Shown here: positions 34,198 to 43,342 of the stretch, in pieces
Layout: the number at the start of each line of letters is the position of its first letter
How positions within the stretch are numbered: the stretch's first letter is position 1
NCBI RefSeq assembly: GCF_000425065.1
Contig: NZ_AULB01000009.1
Span: forward strand, 248,001-312,000
Reading direction: 5' to 3'
Source: Actinomadura rifamycini DSM 43936
Lineage (GTDB): Bacteria; Actinomycetota; Actinomycetes; Streptosporangiales; Streptosporangiaceae
Length of the DNA stretch: 64,000 bases
Notes under the pieces: model-generated
The model's database searches: none
What the model saw: the letters and a program-made list of their open reading frames with translations, nothing else
What the model was told of the DNA's origin: nothing
Program-made: the position numbers and the translations under genes

Positions 34198-34824
34198 CTA
34201 GGACGCCCGGGACGCCCCGGGCGCCCCGGCGCCCGCGCCGGCGAGGAGCCCCGGGACGATCCAGCGGCGCGCGAACGCGCGCGGATCGGCGCGCGCGGCC
34301 TCGGGCACCGCGAGGAAGGAGAACAGCAGCCGCATGAAGAACTCGGCGAGGCCGTCGAGGTCGGCGGAGCCGTAGCCGAGGGCCGCCCAGTCGATCCGCA
34401 GCCGGAGGAGGAACGCCTTCATCTCGGCCAGCGCGGCCTCGGAGAGGATGTCGGACCCGAGGCTGGCCGTGTGCCCGCTGGTGAGCTGCATCCCGACGTA
34501 CGACTCGCGGGGGAGCCGTTCCACGGCGCGGGCGAACAGCTCGACGACGATCGCGGCCGGGTCGGTGAGGTGGGCCAGCTCCGCCGCGATCCGCGCCTCG
34601 AACTCGTCCGCCGCGGCCAGCCCGGCCGCCTTCATCAGCTCCTCGATGTTGCGGTAGTACCGGTACACGGTCGCGCGCGTGACGCCGAGCTCCTCGGCGA
34701 CCTGGGTGAAGCCGACCTTGCGCGCGCCGTACCGGTCCACGCACCGGATCATCGCCTCGATGATCCGCCGCCGGGCCTCGTCGTCGTCCCGGGGAGGGTC
34801 GCCCCGCCAGCCGTGCGTGCGCAT
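34198..34824 (-). CDS. TetR-family transcriptional regulator
   Basis: A 208-residue TetR protein. The helix-turn-helix is VGFTQVAEELGVTRATVYRYYRNIEELM (about residues 38-65), followed by a ligand-binding domain with FARAVERLPRESYVG and AEFFMRLLFSFL. The ATG at 34824 has GGGGGAG upstream; an upstream extension in the same frame was rejected because it lacks a start signal. It lies between the P450 operon (convergent) and the mce operon, so either could be its target. The dyads at 28120 and 44229 are candidate sites, but neither is shown to bind it. Confidence 0.9.
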   Translation of the reverse strand: MRTHGWRGDPPRDDDEARRRIIEAMIRCVDRYGARKVGFTQVAEELGVTRATVYRYYRNIEELMKAAGLAAADEFEARIAAELAHLTDPAAIVVELFARAVERLPRESYVGMQLTSGHTASLGSDILSEAALAEMKAFLLRLRIDWAALGYGSADLDGLAEFFMRLLFSFLAVPEAARADPRAFARRWIVPGLLAGAGAGAPGASRAS

Positions 34825-34886
34825 GCGTGGGCTCCCCCTTGAGCACTGGGTCGATCGGGTCCGTTGGAACGCTACACGCCCCGCGG

Positions 34887-35831
34887 CTAGGGCCGTCCCG
34901 TGGACGGGAGCCCGCCCGGCAGCCCGGAGCCCGCCGACCCGTCCGCGCCCTGCTCGCCTTCCGCGCCTTCCGCGCCGTCCCCGCCGGGCAGCGGCTCGCC
35001 GTTCTCGTCCGTGACGGACTCCGCCCCGGGGCTGAGCAGCGTGATGTTGCCCGCCAGCCACCGGCCCGACGCGTGCTCCATGCTGAGCGCGACCGTGGCC
35101 CCGTTGTTGCTCTGCACGGTCTCGGCCGTGGTCACCTTGGTGTTGATGACGACCAGCACGTTCGCGGCGCCGTCCTCGATCTCGCCGGGGTAGATCCCGT
35201 GGATGCGGGCCTCGGAACTGACCTTGTTCTTCGTGAAGTAGCTCGTGAGGCTCGCGGCGGTGGGCCGGATCGCGTCCGCGGCCTTCTCGGTGAGCAGCGG
35301 GTACTTCGCCGCGAACGACTCGTCCATCCGCCGGTGGTCCCAGTTGAAGAAGGTGTCCGCGACCTTGCCCGCCGCGCTCGCCAGGTCCCGGCGCAGTTCC
35401 GCCTCGCGCGCCAGTTCGCTCTTGTCCTGCCAGACGACGCCGAGGGCGGCGCTCACCGCGACGAGCGCGGCCGCCGGGACGATGCGCAGCGCGAGCCGGA
35501 CGCGCGGCCCGCGGGCGCGCGCGCCGCTCCCGGCGTCCGCGGGCTTCGCGGCGCCCTTCGCGGGTCCGTCTCCGTTCCCGCCCTCGTCGCCGTCCTTGCC
35601 GGCGTCCTCACCGCCGCCCTTGCCGAACGACGCGGCGAGGATCGCGGGCGGGACCTTCGGCGGCCGCCGCCCGTCGAGCCCGGGGACGGTCCGCCGCCGG
35701 GGCCGCGCGGCGCCGCCGTCCCGCTCGTCCCCGTCTCGCGCGCTCCCGTCCCGCCCGCTCCCGTTCCGTCCGCTCTCGTCGGCCGGGCCGAGCGTCAGCC
35801 CGTACTCGTAGACCGCGGTCTCGCCCTTCAT
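34887..35831 (-). CDS. Mce-associated membrane protein (Mas)
   Basis: A 314-residue protein. The first 110 residues are a cytosolic, charged low-complexity region (RDGSARDGDERDGG and similar). A single membrane helix (about 113-131, ALRIVPAAALVAVSAALGVVW) follows, and then a periplasmic SnoaL/NTF2-like domain (TFFNWDHRRMDESF, AAASLTSYFTKNKVSSEARIHGIY). The extreme C-terminus is Gly/Glu-rich. Mas proteins stabilise Mce complexes in actinobacteria. Start ATG 35831 has GGAGGAGGAG and overlaps the MceF stop. Last gene of the mce operon. Confidence 0.8.
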   Translation of the reverse strand: MKGETAVYEYGLTLGPADESGRNGSGRDGSARDGDERDGGAARPRRRTVPGLDGRRPPKVPPAILAASFGKGGGEDAGKDGDEGGNGDGPAKGAAKPADAGSGARARGPRVRLALRIVPAAALVAVSAALGVVWQDKSELAREAELRRDLASAAGKVADTFFNWDHRRMDESFAAKYPLLTEKAADAIRPTAASLTSYFTKNKVSSEARIHGIYPGEIEDGAANVLVVINTKVTTAETVQSNNGATVALSMEHASGRWLAGNITLLSPGAESVTDENGEPLPGGDGAEGAEGEQGADGSAGSGLPGGLPSTGRP

Positions 35832-37126
35832 CGGCTTCTCCTCCTCCAGGACGGGCGCCGGGCCGCCCCGAGCATGCCCAGGGCGACGCGCAGCAGGATC
35901 AGGCCGGCCACGGCCGGCGGCAGGTAGACGGGCCACGGCGTGCCGTCGTCGCGGCCCGCATCGGTTCCGTGGCCCGCCGGAACCGCGGTCCGCGCCGCCG
36001 TGGCGGGTCCGGTGTCCGCGCCGGTGCCGGTGCCGGGCGCCGCCGAGGCTTCGGGCTTCGGCGGCTTGTGCGCCGCGGGCGGGTCGACGCCCGCGCAGGA
36101 CGGGACGGGCGGGATGCCGGGCAGCGGCGCGAGGTTCCGGTACTCGACCGCGCCCTCGACCGGCCCGGGCGTGATCACGAAGTTGATGTTGAGGTTCGGC
36201 TGGCCGCCGACGAACGTGACGGCGCCCCGCATCGCCTCCGCGAGCCGCGGCGACCACGCCAGCCCCTCGGCGAGGGCGGCGACGTTGCCGTCCGACAGGG
36301 CGGTCGGCAGCGCGTTGCCCAAGGCGCCGAGCGCGCACCGCGCGGCGGGCTCGGACGCGCGCAGCAGTGCGGCGACCTTCGCCGCCAGATCGGGGGACCC
36401 GTCGCGGATGCGGGCGAGGTCCGCCTCGACGTCGGCGAGGGCGGAGGTGAGGCCGGCGGTCGCGGACACGCCCGCCGCCAGCTCGCCGCGCTTCGCCGCG
36501 AGCGTGCGGGTCAGCGCGCTCAGGTCGCCGATCAGGCCGTCCAGGACGCGGGTGTCCTCGGCGAACGTGCCGGCGAGGCGGGCGGCGCCGTCGACGGTCG
36601 CGCGGAGCGTGCCGCCGCGGCCCTCGAGGCCGTCCGCCAGCTCCCGGGTGACGATCCGGAGGTTCCGCGCGTCGAGCCCGTCGACGGCGTCGGTCACGGC
36701 CTCGAACAGGTCGCCGTAGGTGCGGGTGACGCTCGTCCGGGACAGCGGGATGACGGTGCCGGGACGCATCGGCGGCGCGTCCAGCCGGCCCCGCGCGGGC
36801 GCGAGGTCCACGTACGGTTCGCCGATCGCGGACTTGAGGCCGGCCGCGGCCGTGGCGCCGCGCGGCACCCGCTCGCCCTTCTCGATGGTGAGGTCGACCG
36901 CCACCGCCCCCCGCTCCAGCCGCACGGCCCCGATCTTCCCGACCGCCACGCCGAGGTAGGTGACGTCGAAGCCGGGCTGGAGCCCCGGCGACCGCTCGAA
37001 CCGGGCGGTGATCCGGTAGGGGCGCGCGAACGGGTCGAACTCGAGCACGTTGCGCACCGCCCACACCGACAGGACGACCGCGAGGAGCGCGAAGACCGCC
37101 AGGTTGAGGCGGACGCGGCGGGTCAC
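35828..37126 (-). CDS. mceF: MCE-family protein, sixth position (MceF)
   Basis: A 432-residue protein: one N-terminal membrane helix (about 8-28), an MCE/MlaD domain (YRITARFERSPGLQPGFDVTYLGVAVGKI, about 38-120) and a long helical region that would form part of the lipid-shuttling tunnel. Uniquely among the six it ends with a second predicted membrane segment (PVYLPPAVAGLILLRVALGML) after a Pro/Ala/Thr-rich linker. Start GTG 37126 overlaps the MceE stop. Expected substrate: lipids or sterols taken up through the envelope. Confidence 0.85.
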   Translation of the reverse strand: MTRRVRLNLAVFALLAVVLSVWAVRNVLEFDPFARPYRITARFERSPGLQPGFDVTYLGVAVGKIGAVRLERGAVAVDLTIEKGERVPRGATAAAGLKSAIGEPYVDLAPARGRLDAPPMRPGTVIPLSRTSVTRTYGDLFEAVTDAVDGLDARNLRIVTRELADGLEGRGGTLRATVDGAARLAGTFAEDTRVLDGLIGDLSALTRTLAAKRGELAAGVSATAGLTSALADVEADLARIRDGSPDLAAKVAALLRASEPAARCALGALGNALPTALSDGNVAALAEGLAWSPRLAEAMRGAVTFVGGQPNLNINFVITPGPVEGAVEYRNLAPLPGIPPVPSCAGVDPPAAHKPPKPEASAAPGTGTGADTGPATAARTAVPAGHGTDAGRDDGTPWPVYLPPAVAGLILLRVALGMLGAARRPSWRRRSR

Positions 37127-38142
37127 GGCCGGGGTCCCAGCATGTCGACGAGCCCGGCGAGCGTCGACGGCGCCGCGGCGCCCGCGCCGGTCGCCGACCC
37201 GTCGAAGTTGATCACCGTGTAGACGAGGAGCTGCCCGTTGTAGACCTGCCGGGGCATGCGTTCGACGAACTCCTGGAGGCGGGTGATCAGCGTGCCGAGC
37301 CGCGTCCGGTCGTCCGCCAGGACCTGGAAGGTCGGGCCGAGCCGCTCCACCAGGTTCCGCAGCTCGTCGGTGTACCCGATCAGGACGGTGTCGTTGACGG
37401 TCTTCGCCGTGTCGGAGAGCGAGCGGACGGCGGCGAGGAGCCGCTCGCGGTCGCCGGCGAGCACCCGGGTGGCGTCGGCGAGGCGTCCCGGCAGCCGGTC
37501 CAGCGACTCCTCCCGGGCGGCCAGCCGCTCGCCCAGCTCGGCCAGGTCGTCGACGGCGCGGGCGAGCTCCCCGCGGTGCCGCTCGAACGTCGCCAGCAGC
37601 GTCGCGGCGTCCCCGACCATGGCGTTCATCGCCGGGCCGCGCCCGGCGAGGGCGGTGGCGGCGGTGTCGACGATCCCGGGGGCGTCGCCCGCGGCGAGCG
37701 CCCCGACCAGCGGGGCGGCGCCGCCGACGACGTCCTCGAACCCGGGGGCGGTGCCGGCCGACGCGACCCGGGCGCCGTCCGGCAGGAAGGGGCCCCGGTC
37801 CAGCCGGCCCCGCGGCGGCCGCAGCTGGACGTAGTTCTCGCCGAGCAGGGACGTCACCGTGATCTTCGCGGTCGTCCCGGCGGGGACCTCCACCCCGTCC
37901 CTGATCGACATGGTGACGCGGGCGCGGTAGCCGGCGGTGCCGCCGCCCACCAGGGCGATGCCGGAGACCGACCCCACCTCCACGTCCGCGATCTTGACGG
38001 CGTGCCCGGCGACGAGGTTCTGGACGTCCGCGAACTCGCCGGTCAGGGTGAGCGGGCCCGCGGTGGCGGAGAGCGTCTGCAGGGAGCATCCGGACAGGCT
38101 TCCGGTGAGCACGAGCACCCCGGCGAACAGGAGGTATCTCAC
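37123..38142 (-). CDS. mceE: MCE-family lipoprotein, fifth position (MceE)
   Basis: A 339-residue protein with a type II signal peptide whose lipobox is LSGC (Cys near residue 19). An MCE/MlaD domain follows (LTLTGEFADVQNLVAGHAVKIADVEVG), and then a helical tunnel region. In Mce operons the fifth protein is usually the lipid-anchored one, which agrees. Start GTG 38142 has AGGAG upstream; the gene follows mceD by 8 nt and overlaps mceF. Confidence 0.87.
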   Translation of the reverse strand: MRYLLFAGVLVLTGSLSGCSLQTLSATAGPLTLTGEFADVQNLVAGHAVKIADVEVGSVSGIALVGGGTAGYRARVTMSIRDGVEVPAGTTAKITVTSLLGENYVQLRPPRGRLDRGPFLPDGARVASAGTAPGFEDVVGGAAPLVGALAAGDAPGIVDTAATALAGRGPAMNAMVGDAATLLATFERHRGELARAVDDLAELGERLAAREESLDRLPGRLADATRVLAGDRERLLAAVRSLSDTAKTVNDTVLIGYTDELRNLVERLGPTFQVLADDRTRLGTLITRLQEFVERMPRQVYNGQLLVYTVINFDGSATGAGAAAPSTLAGLVDMLGPRP

Positions 38143-38150
38143 GGCGGCTC

Positions 38151-39188
38151 CTACTGGCAGTTGGAGTAGGGAGGGGGGAGCGGGCACGGCACGTTCTCGT
38201 TGATGTCGGGTTCGCGGAGGATCGCGGCCAGGTAGGAGCGCGCGAAGTTGTCGAGCGTGACCCGGAGGGTGATCGACCGCTTCTCCGGGTCGTAGGCGTT
38301 GACGAACTGGAAGCCGGTGCCGGGCAGCGACCGCAGGAGCTGCCCGAGCCGGTCGGCGTTCCCCTCGATCATCAGCGCGACCTGCGCGAGCCTCGCCAGG
38401 TCGCCGGGCAGGGTGTTCCGGTACTCGTCGATGAGCTCCTCGCCGCGTTCGACGAGGTCGGCGATCTCCCGCACCAGCGTGCGGATGCTCCGCCGCTCGG
38501 CCGCCAGCGTCGTGGACGCCCGGGAGAAGTGGTCGACCAGCGCGCCGAGGGTCCGCTCCCGGCCCCGGACGACCCCGGCGAGCCGGTTCAGGTTGCGCGC
38601 GATCTCCAGCAGCCGCTCGTCCTGCCCGGCGAGGTCGTCCATGAGCCGCCCGGCCTCCTGGAACGCCTGGTTGAAGGCGGTCCCGTTGCCGTCCATGCTC
38701 GCGGCGGCGGCGCCCAGCGCCGCGTCGGCCTTCGCCGGGTCGACGCCGTCGAGCAGCCGGCCGAACGACTGGAGCGCCTCGTTCACCTCCACCGGCACGC
38801 GCGTCCGGTCGGTGCGCAGGACGGCGCCGTCGGCGAGCCGCGGCATGCCGGGACGCCACGCGGGCGCGAACGTCAGCGTCCGCTCGCCGATCAGGCTCAG
38901 CGGGACGATCGCCGCGTTCGCCGCCGCGGGCAGCGGCACGTCCTCGTCGATCTCCGCGACCACCCGGACCCGGCCGCCGACGGGCTCGACCGAGACGACC
39001 GTGCCGACGTCGATGCCCATCACCTGGACCTGCGAACCGGGATAGAACGACACGGCCCGGACGAAGAAGGCGGTGACGCGGTAGGTCTCCGCGGCGAAGG
39101 GGCCGATCGGGACGCCGCACCCGCCGAGGACGAGGACGAGCGCGGCCGCGAGCGCCGCGGCCGGGGAGCGTCGGTCGCGCGCCGTCAT
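38151..39188 (-). CDS. mceD: MCE-family protein, fourth position, with lipobox (MceD)
   Basis: A 345-residue MCE protein. The N-terminus (AAALAAALVLVLGGCG) is a lipoprotein signal with lipobox LGGC, which is less usual for the fourth Mce protein. The MCE domain (YRVTAFFVRAVSFYPGSQVQVMGIDVGTVV) and helical C-terminal part follow, ending in a CPLPPPYSNCQ tail with two cysteines. Start ATG 39188 overlaps the mceC stop by 4 nt. Confidence 0.86.
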   Translation of the reverse strand: MTARDRRSPAAALAAALVLVLGGCGVPIGPFAAETYRVTAFFVRAVSFYPGSQVQVMGIDVGTVVSVEPVGGRVRVVAEIDEDVPLPAAANAAIVPLSLIGERTLTFAPAWRPGMPRLADGAVLRTDRTRVPVEVNEALQSFGRLLDGVDPAKADAALGAAAASMDGNGTAFNQAFQEAGRLMDDLAGQDERLLEIARNLNRLAGVVRGRERTLGALVDHFSRASTTLAAERRSIRTLVREIADLVERGEELIDEYRNTLPGDLARLAQVALMIEGNADRLGQLLRSLPGTGFQFVNAYDPEKRSITLRVTLDNFARSYLAAILREPDINENVPCPLPPPYSNCQ

Positions 39189-40261
39189 TCGACCTGTCCC
39201 GTCGGTACGAGGGGGTAGTTCGGCGGGTTGAAGTTCGGCTGCGGGCCGACCACGCCTGGCTGGACCGGGCCGAAGCCGACGAAGCCGCCCTCCATCCACC
39301 GGCCCTCGCGGCTGCCGCTGGTGCTCATGCCGAAGAAGGCGGGGCCGAACCAGGCGAGGGCGGTGTTCAGGGACGGCAGGTTCTCGCCCGTCATCGTCTC
39401 CATGGCGAGGTGGAAGTCGTCGAGCACCGTCTCCAGCTGCTTCCGGTGCTTCGTGAGCACCTCGTCGAGGCTCCGCACGACCCTGCTCCCGGAGCCGAGC
39501 GCCGAGGCCAGCTCGTCCCGCCGGTCCGCGAGTTCGCCGAGGAGCGCCTCGCCGTACCGCAGCAGCCGCGCGAGCTGCTCGTCCTTCGCCGCCAGGGCCC
39601 CGGTGAGCTTCTCCCCGCCGGCGATGACCGCGCTGATCTCGGGCCACGACTCGTTCAACCCGGCGGCGACCTTCCGCAGGTCGGCGAGCATCTCCGCCGT
39701 CTTCTCCCGGGACGGGAGCTCGACCTTCGCGGCCTCCGTCAGCAGCTTGTCGATCGCCTTCGCGTCGAGCCGTCCCGCCGTCTCCGCCGCCGAGCCGAGC
39801 GCGGTGCTCAGCGAGTAGGGGACGCTCGTGCGTTCCAGCGGGATCCGCCGCTCGCCTTCCGGCCGGGACTCGAGGTACGGCGCGACGACCGGTCCCGAGA
39901 GCCGCAGGAAGTGGCCGCCGAGCAGGTTCGACAGCCGGATGTCGGCGTGCATCCGCGGTCCCAGCTCGACGCCGGACTCGACGTTCCAGGAGACGACCAC
40001 GCGGCCGCGGCCGAAATCGGGGGCGATGCCGGTGACCTCGCCGATCCGCACCCCGGCTAGCCGCACCTCGGCGCCCTCCTTGATGCCGCCCGCCCCGGCG
40101 AACACGCCGCTGACCGTGTAGCCGCCGCGCAGCAGCCCGAGCGTCCCGTACGCGTAGGTCGCGACCACCAGGACGGCCAGCACCGGGACCGTCACCAGCG
40201 CGAGCCGCACCGGATCGCGGTCGCGGAACGACCGGGCGAGCGGGTTCGCGCGCCGGCTCAT
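39185..40261 (-). CDS. mceC: MCE-family protein, third position (MceC)
   Basis: A 358-residue protein with an N-terminal basic stretch, one membrane helix (about 18-43), an MCE domain beginning YTVSGVFAGAGGIKEGAEVRLAGVRIGEV and a long amphipathic helical region. The C-terminal tail is Asn/Pro-rich (PQPNFNPPNYPLVP), a feature common in third-position Mce proteins. It overlaps both neighbours by 4 nt. Confidence 0.87.
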   Translation of the reverse strand: MSRRANPLARSFRDRDPVRLALVTVPVLAVLVVATYAYGTLGLLRGGYTVSGVFAGAGGIKEGAEVRLAGVRIGEVTGIAPDFGRGRVVVSWNVESGVELGPRMHADIRLSNLLGGHFLRLSGPVVAPYLESRPEGERRIPLERTSVPYSLSTALGSAAETAGRLDAKAIDKLLTEAAKVELPSREKTAEMLADLRKVAAGLNESWPEISAVIAGGEKLTGALAAKDEQLARLLRYGEALLGELADRRDELASALGSGSRVVRSLDEVLTKHRKQLETVLDDFHLAMETMTGENLPSLNTALAWFGPAFFGMSTSGSREGRWMEGGFVGFGPVQPGVVGPQPNFNPPNYPLVPTGQVE

Positions 40262-41427
40262 CCCCGGCCTCCCGTCCGGCCGGCCCCCGGCCCGCCGGTC
40301 TGCCCGCCGGTCTGGTCGCCGAGGAAGAGGATCTGGACCATCGCCCGGAAGACCCGCTGCTGGTCGGGCGTCAGCCGCGCCTCCTCGGCGCTCACCGCCG
40401 GGTCCGGGCCCCGGCCCGTCCCGGCGGCCGGAGGCGGCGGCAGCCGCATCGGGAACGGGCACGTCTCGGCGTAGACGACGTTCATGCACAGGGCGTTGCC
40501 GCGGAGGAACTTGCCCCCGGACATGAGGGTCAGCAGCGCCTGCAGCGCGGACGGCAGCGCCTTGATCATCCGGTCGAGGTCGTCCATCCGGCTGTGCGCG
40601 ACCTCCATCAGCTCCGACGTCCCGTCCACCAGCCGCCCGAGCCGCGGCGCGGCGTCGCCGAGCACCTCGTCGAGCCCCGCGGCCAGGCCCTCCAGCCGGA
40701 CGGCCGCGTCCCCGATCGCGGCGCGGTTCTGCGCGAACGCCCGGGTGAGGCTCGTCAGGTTGTCGATGGTCTGCCCGATCTGCCGGTCCCGGGCGGCCAG
40801 CGCGTCGGTGACCGTCCGGTAGTCGGCGAGCATCTGCTGGACGGTCCCCGTCCGGGAGCTGAGCATCCGGAGGAGCGACGCCAGGTTCGCGGTCATCTGC
40901 CGGATCTCGTCCTGGTTGCCTTCGAGCGCGACCGCGAACGACCGGAGGATCGCGTTGACCTGCTTCGGGTCGATGCCGCCGAGCAGCGGCGCCAGGTCGT
41001 TGACGAGCGCGCCGAGGTCCGCCGCGGAGCGCGTGCGGGTCAGCGTCCGGCCGTCCGCCAGCATGACGGGGCTGGACCCGGTCTCCAGGTAGACCTCGCG
41101 GTTGCCGATGAGGTCCCGCCAGCGGACGACCGCCGCGGAGTCCTCCGGGAGCCGCAGCGACGCGCGGACCTCCATCCCGACCACCGCGCGGCCCTTCACC
41201 ACCTCGACCGACTCGACCCGGCCGACCTTCGTGCCCGCGACCTTGACCGGGTCGCCCGGCCGCAGCCCGCTGACGTCGTCGAACCGGGCCCGCAGCGCCA
41301 TCCCGGAGCCGAGGTCCGTGCCCGCGATCCGGAACGCCAGGTAGACGGTGAGCAGGGTGGTGACGACGCCGAACACCAGGAACCCGCGCGCGGCCCGGCC
41401 GTCCGGGAGCGCCCTGCGCCGCGCCAT
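40258..41427 (-). CDS. mceB: MCE-family protein, second position (MceB)
   Basis: A 389-residue protein: membrane helix at about 14-34, MCE domain (ALRARFDDVSGLRPGDPVKVAGTKVGRVESV), VYLETG strand, then a helical tunnel segment. The C-terminal 60 residues are Gly/Thr-rich after CPFPMRLPPPPA. Start ATG 41427 shares one nucleotide with the mceA stop (TGATG), so the two are translationally coupled. Confidence 0.88.
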   Translation of the reverse strand: MARRRALPDGRAARGFLVFGVVTTLLTVYLAFRIAGTDLGSGMALRARFDDVSGLRPGDPVKVAGTKVGRVESVEVVKGRAVVGMEVRASLRLPEDSAAVVRWRDLIGNREVYLETGSSPVMLADGRTLTRTRSAADLGALVNDLAPLLGGIDPKQVNAILRSFAVALEGNQDEIRQMTANLASLLRMLSSRTGTVQQMLADYRTVTDALAARDRQIGQTIDNLTSLTRAFAQNRAAIGDAAVRLEGLAAGLDEVLGDAAPRLGRLVDGTSELMEVAHSRMDDLDRMIKALPSALQALLTLMSGGKFLRGNALCMNVVYAETCPFPMRLPPPPAAGTGRGPDPAVSAEEARLTPDQQRVFRAMVQILFLGDQTGGQTGGPGAGRTGGRG

Positions 41428-42494
41428 CAGTCGCCCTCCCGTCCGGCGGCGCGCGGGTCCTCGGGGATCGCCGGTTCGACCGGCCCGCAGATGCCCGGCA
41501 GCGTCTCGCAGAGCAGGGTGCTGGACTCGACGTGCACGGTCACCCGCGAGAGCAGGGTGCCGTGCGGGCCCGGGATGTTCGCGATGCCCGCGAGCTGGGT
41601 CAGGATGGAGCCGCTGCTGCTGATCAGGTCGGGGAAGACGCCGCGTTCGCGGTACAAGACGCCGACCGCCGGATCGGCCGCCCCGATGATCCGGCCGGGC
41701 GCCCCCGGGTCGGCGGCGAGGATCCGCTCGACGGTCCGCGCCGACTCGTCGAGGCCGGTGAGCAGCCGGCGGAACTCCTCCGGTTCGCCGGTGACGGCCG
41801 GCAGCACCGTGTCCAGGTCGGCGGCGATCCCGCCGATCTCCTCGCCGTGCTCGGCGGCCGTCGCGGCGAGCGCCCCGCCGTCCGCGATGACCGCGCCGAG
41901 GTCGTCCGCGCGGCGCGCGGTGACGCCGAGGAGCGCCGCCGAGTCGTCGATCAGGCCGCCCAGCGTCCCGCCCCGGCCGCCGAGGCCGCCGCCGAGCGCC
42001 GCGGTGATCGTGGCGACGTCCCGCGGGCCGAGCGCCTCGAGCAGGTCGACGGCGGGCGCCGCGACGTCCGTGAGCTCCCGCGGGTCGGTCGTCCGCGCGA
42101 TCGTCCCGCCGTCCGCGAGGAACGGGCCCGTCGCCTCGTCCCGTCCCGGCCGCAGGTCGACGTACTTCGGCCCGAACGCCGACAGCGGGACGATCGCGGC
42201 CTCCGCGGCGACCGGGACGCGGACTCCCGGGTCGACGCGGAGCGTCACCAGCGCGCGGCCCGCGCCGGTGAGGCGGATCGACGCGACCCGCCCCACGGTG
42301 ACGCCGCGGATCCGGACGTCGGAGTGGTCGGTCAGGCCCTCGCCGGCGCGGCCGAACGAGGCGCGCAGATGGATCGACCCCGGATGCGTGTCGCGCGCGG
42401 CCAGGACGGACGCCGCGAGGCAGGCCGCGAGGACGGCCGCCCCGAGGGCGCCGAACCGGAGCCGGGAGCGCGGTGTCAGGTCGACGGTCTTCAT
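41427..42494 (-). CDS. mceA: MCE-family protein, first position (MceA)
   Basis: A 355-residue protein with a membrane helix (about 16-33), an MCE domain (IHLRASFGRAGEGLTDHSDVRIRGVTVGRV), GPKYVDLRPG, and a helical C-terminal part ending in an acidic tail after CETLPGICGP, a Cys pair typical of Mce proteins. It overlaps yrbEB by 4 nt. With MceB-F it would form the hexameric substrate tunnel of the importer. The shared ATPase (MceG/Mkl) is usually unlinked and is not in the window. Confidence 0.87.
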   Translation of the reverse strand: MKTVDLTPRSRLRFGALGAAVLAACLAASVLAARDTHPGSIHLRASFGRAGEGLTDHSDVRIRGVTVGRVASIRLTGAGRALVTLRVDPGVRVPVAAEAAIVPLSAFGPKYVDLRPGRDEATGPFLADGGTIARTTDPRELTDVAAPAVDLLEALGPRDVATITAALGGGLGGRGGTLGGLIDDSAALLGVTARRADDLGAVIADGGALAATAAEHGEEIGGIAADLDTVLPAVTGEPEEFRRLLTGLDESARTVERILAADPGAPGRIIGAADPAVGVLYRERGVFPDLISSSGSILTQLAGIANIPGPHGTLLSRVTVHVESSTLLCETLPGICGPVEPAIPEDPRAAGREGD

Positions 42495-43342
42495 CCCGTG
42501 AGGCTCACTGTTCCGCCGTCGCCCCAGAAGATGTAGGACAGCAGCAGGTTGGCCATGATGATCGTCACCATGGACTCGCGGATGGCCTGCCCGGTCGCCA
42601 GGCCGACGCCGACCGGGCCGCCGGCGGCGTTGTAGCCGCGGTAGCAGTGGACGAGCACGATGATCACCGTGAACACGACCACCTTGACGACGCTGTACAG
42701 CACGTCGATCGGCGGCAGGTAGAGGTGGAAGTAGTAGTCGTAGATCCCCGGCGAGATGCCGAAGAAGTGGATCGAGATCAGCCGGGTGGCGAAGAAGCTG
42801 GCGAACAGCGCCAGCAGGTACAGCGGCACCAGCGTGATCAGCGCGGCCGCGAGCCGGGTGCAGACCAGGTGGGCCAGCGAGTTGACGCCCATGACCTCCA
42901 GGGCGTCGATCTCCTCGGAGATCCGCATCGCGCCCAGTTCGGCGGTGAACGAGCCGCCGAGCTGGAAGATCAGCGCGACCCCGGCGATGATCGGGGTCAC
43001 CTCGCGCACGTTGGCGTAGCTGGCGATGATCCCGGCGAGCGACTCGACGCCGACCCGCTGCAGCCCCGGGATGGCCTGGAGGCCGACCGTGGTGCCGGTG
43101 AAGAACGACATGAAGAAGATCACCACGACCATGCCGAGGCCGAGGACGACCGCGCCGACCCCGGCGCTGATGTCGCTGACCTGCGCGATGACCGTCTTCC
43201 GGTGCCGGCCGCGCGCGATGTCGGCGACCAGGTGGTGCAGCACCCTGCCGCAGAACACGACGAACTCGGCGAACTCCGGCGCCTGCCGCGGGCGGGCGCG
43301 GCGCAGGACGACGGCGGCGCGGTGCGGGACGAGGGCGGTCAT
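42491..43342 (-). CDS. yrbEB: MlaE/YrbE-family ABC permease B of the Mce importer
   Basis: A 283-residue permease with about five membrane segments and the MlaE signature EIDALEVMGVNSLAHLVCTRLAAA (roughly residues 140-165), preceded by GGSFTAELGAMRISE. It forms the inner-membrane translocation channel with YrbEA. The ATG at 43342 abuts yrbEA (one-nucleotide overlap). Confidence 0.92.
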   Translation of the reverse strand: MTALVPHRAAVVLRRARPRQAPEFAEFVVFCGRVLHHLVADIARGRHRKTVIAQVSDISAGVGAVVLGLGMVVVIFFMSFFTGTTVGLQAIPGLQRVGVESLAGIIASYANVREVTPIIAGVALIFQLGGSFTAELGAMRISEEIDALEVMGVNSLAHLVCTRLAAALITLVPLYLLALFASFFATRLISIHFFGISPGIYDYYFHLYLPPIDVLYSVVKVVVFTVIIVLVHCYRGYNAAGGPVGVGLATGQAIRESMVTIIMANLLLSYIFWGDGGTVSLTG

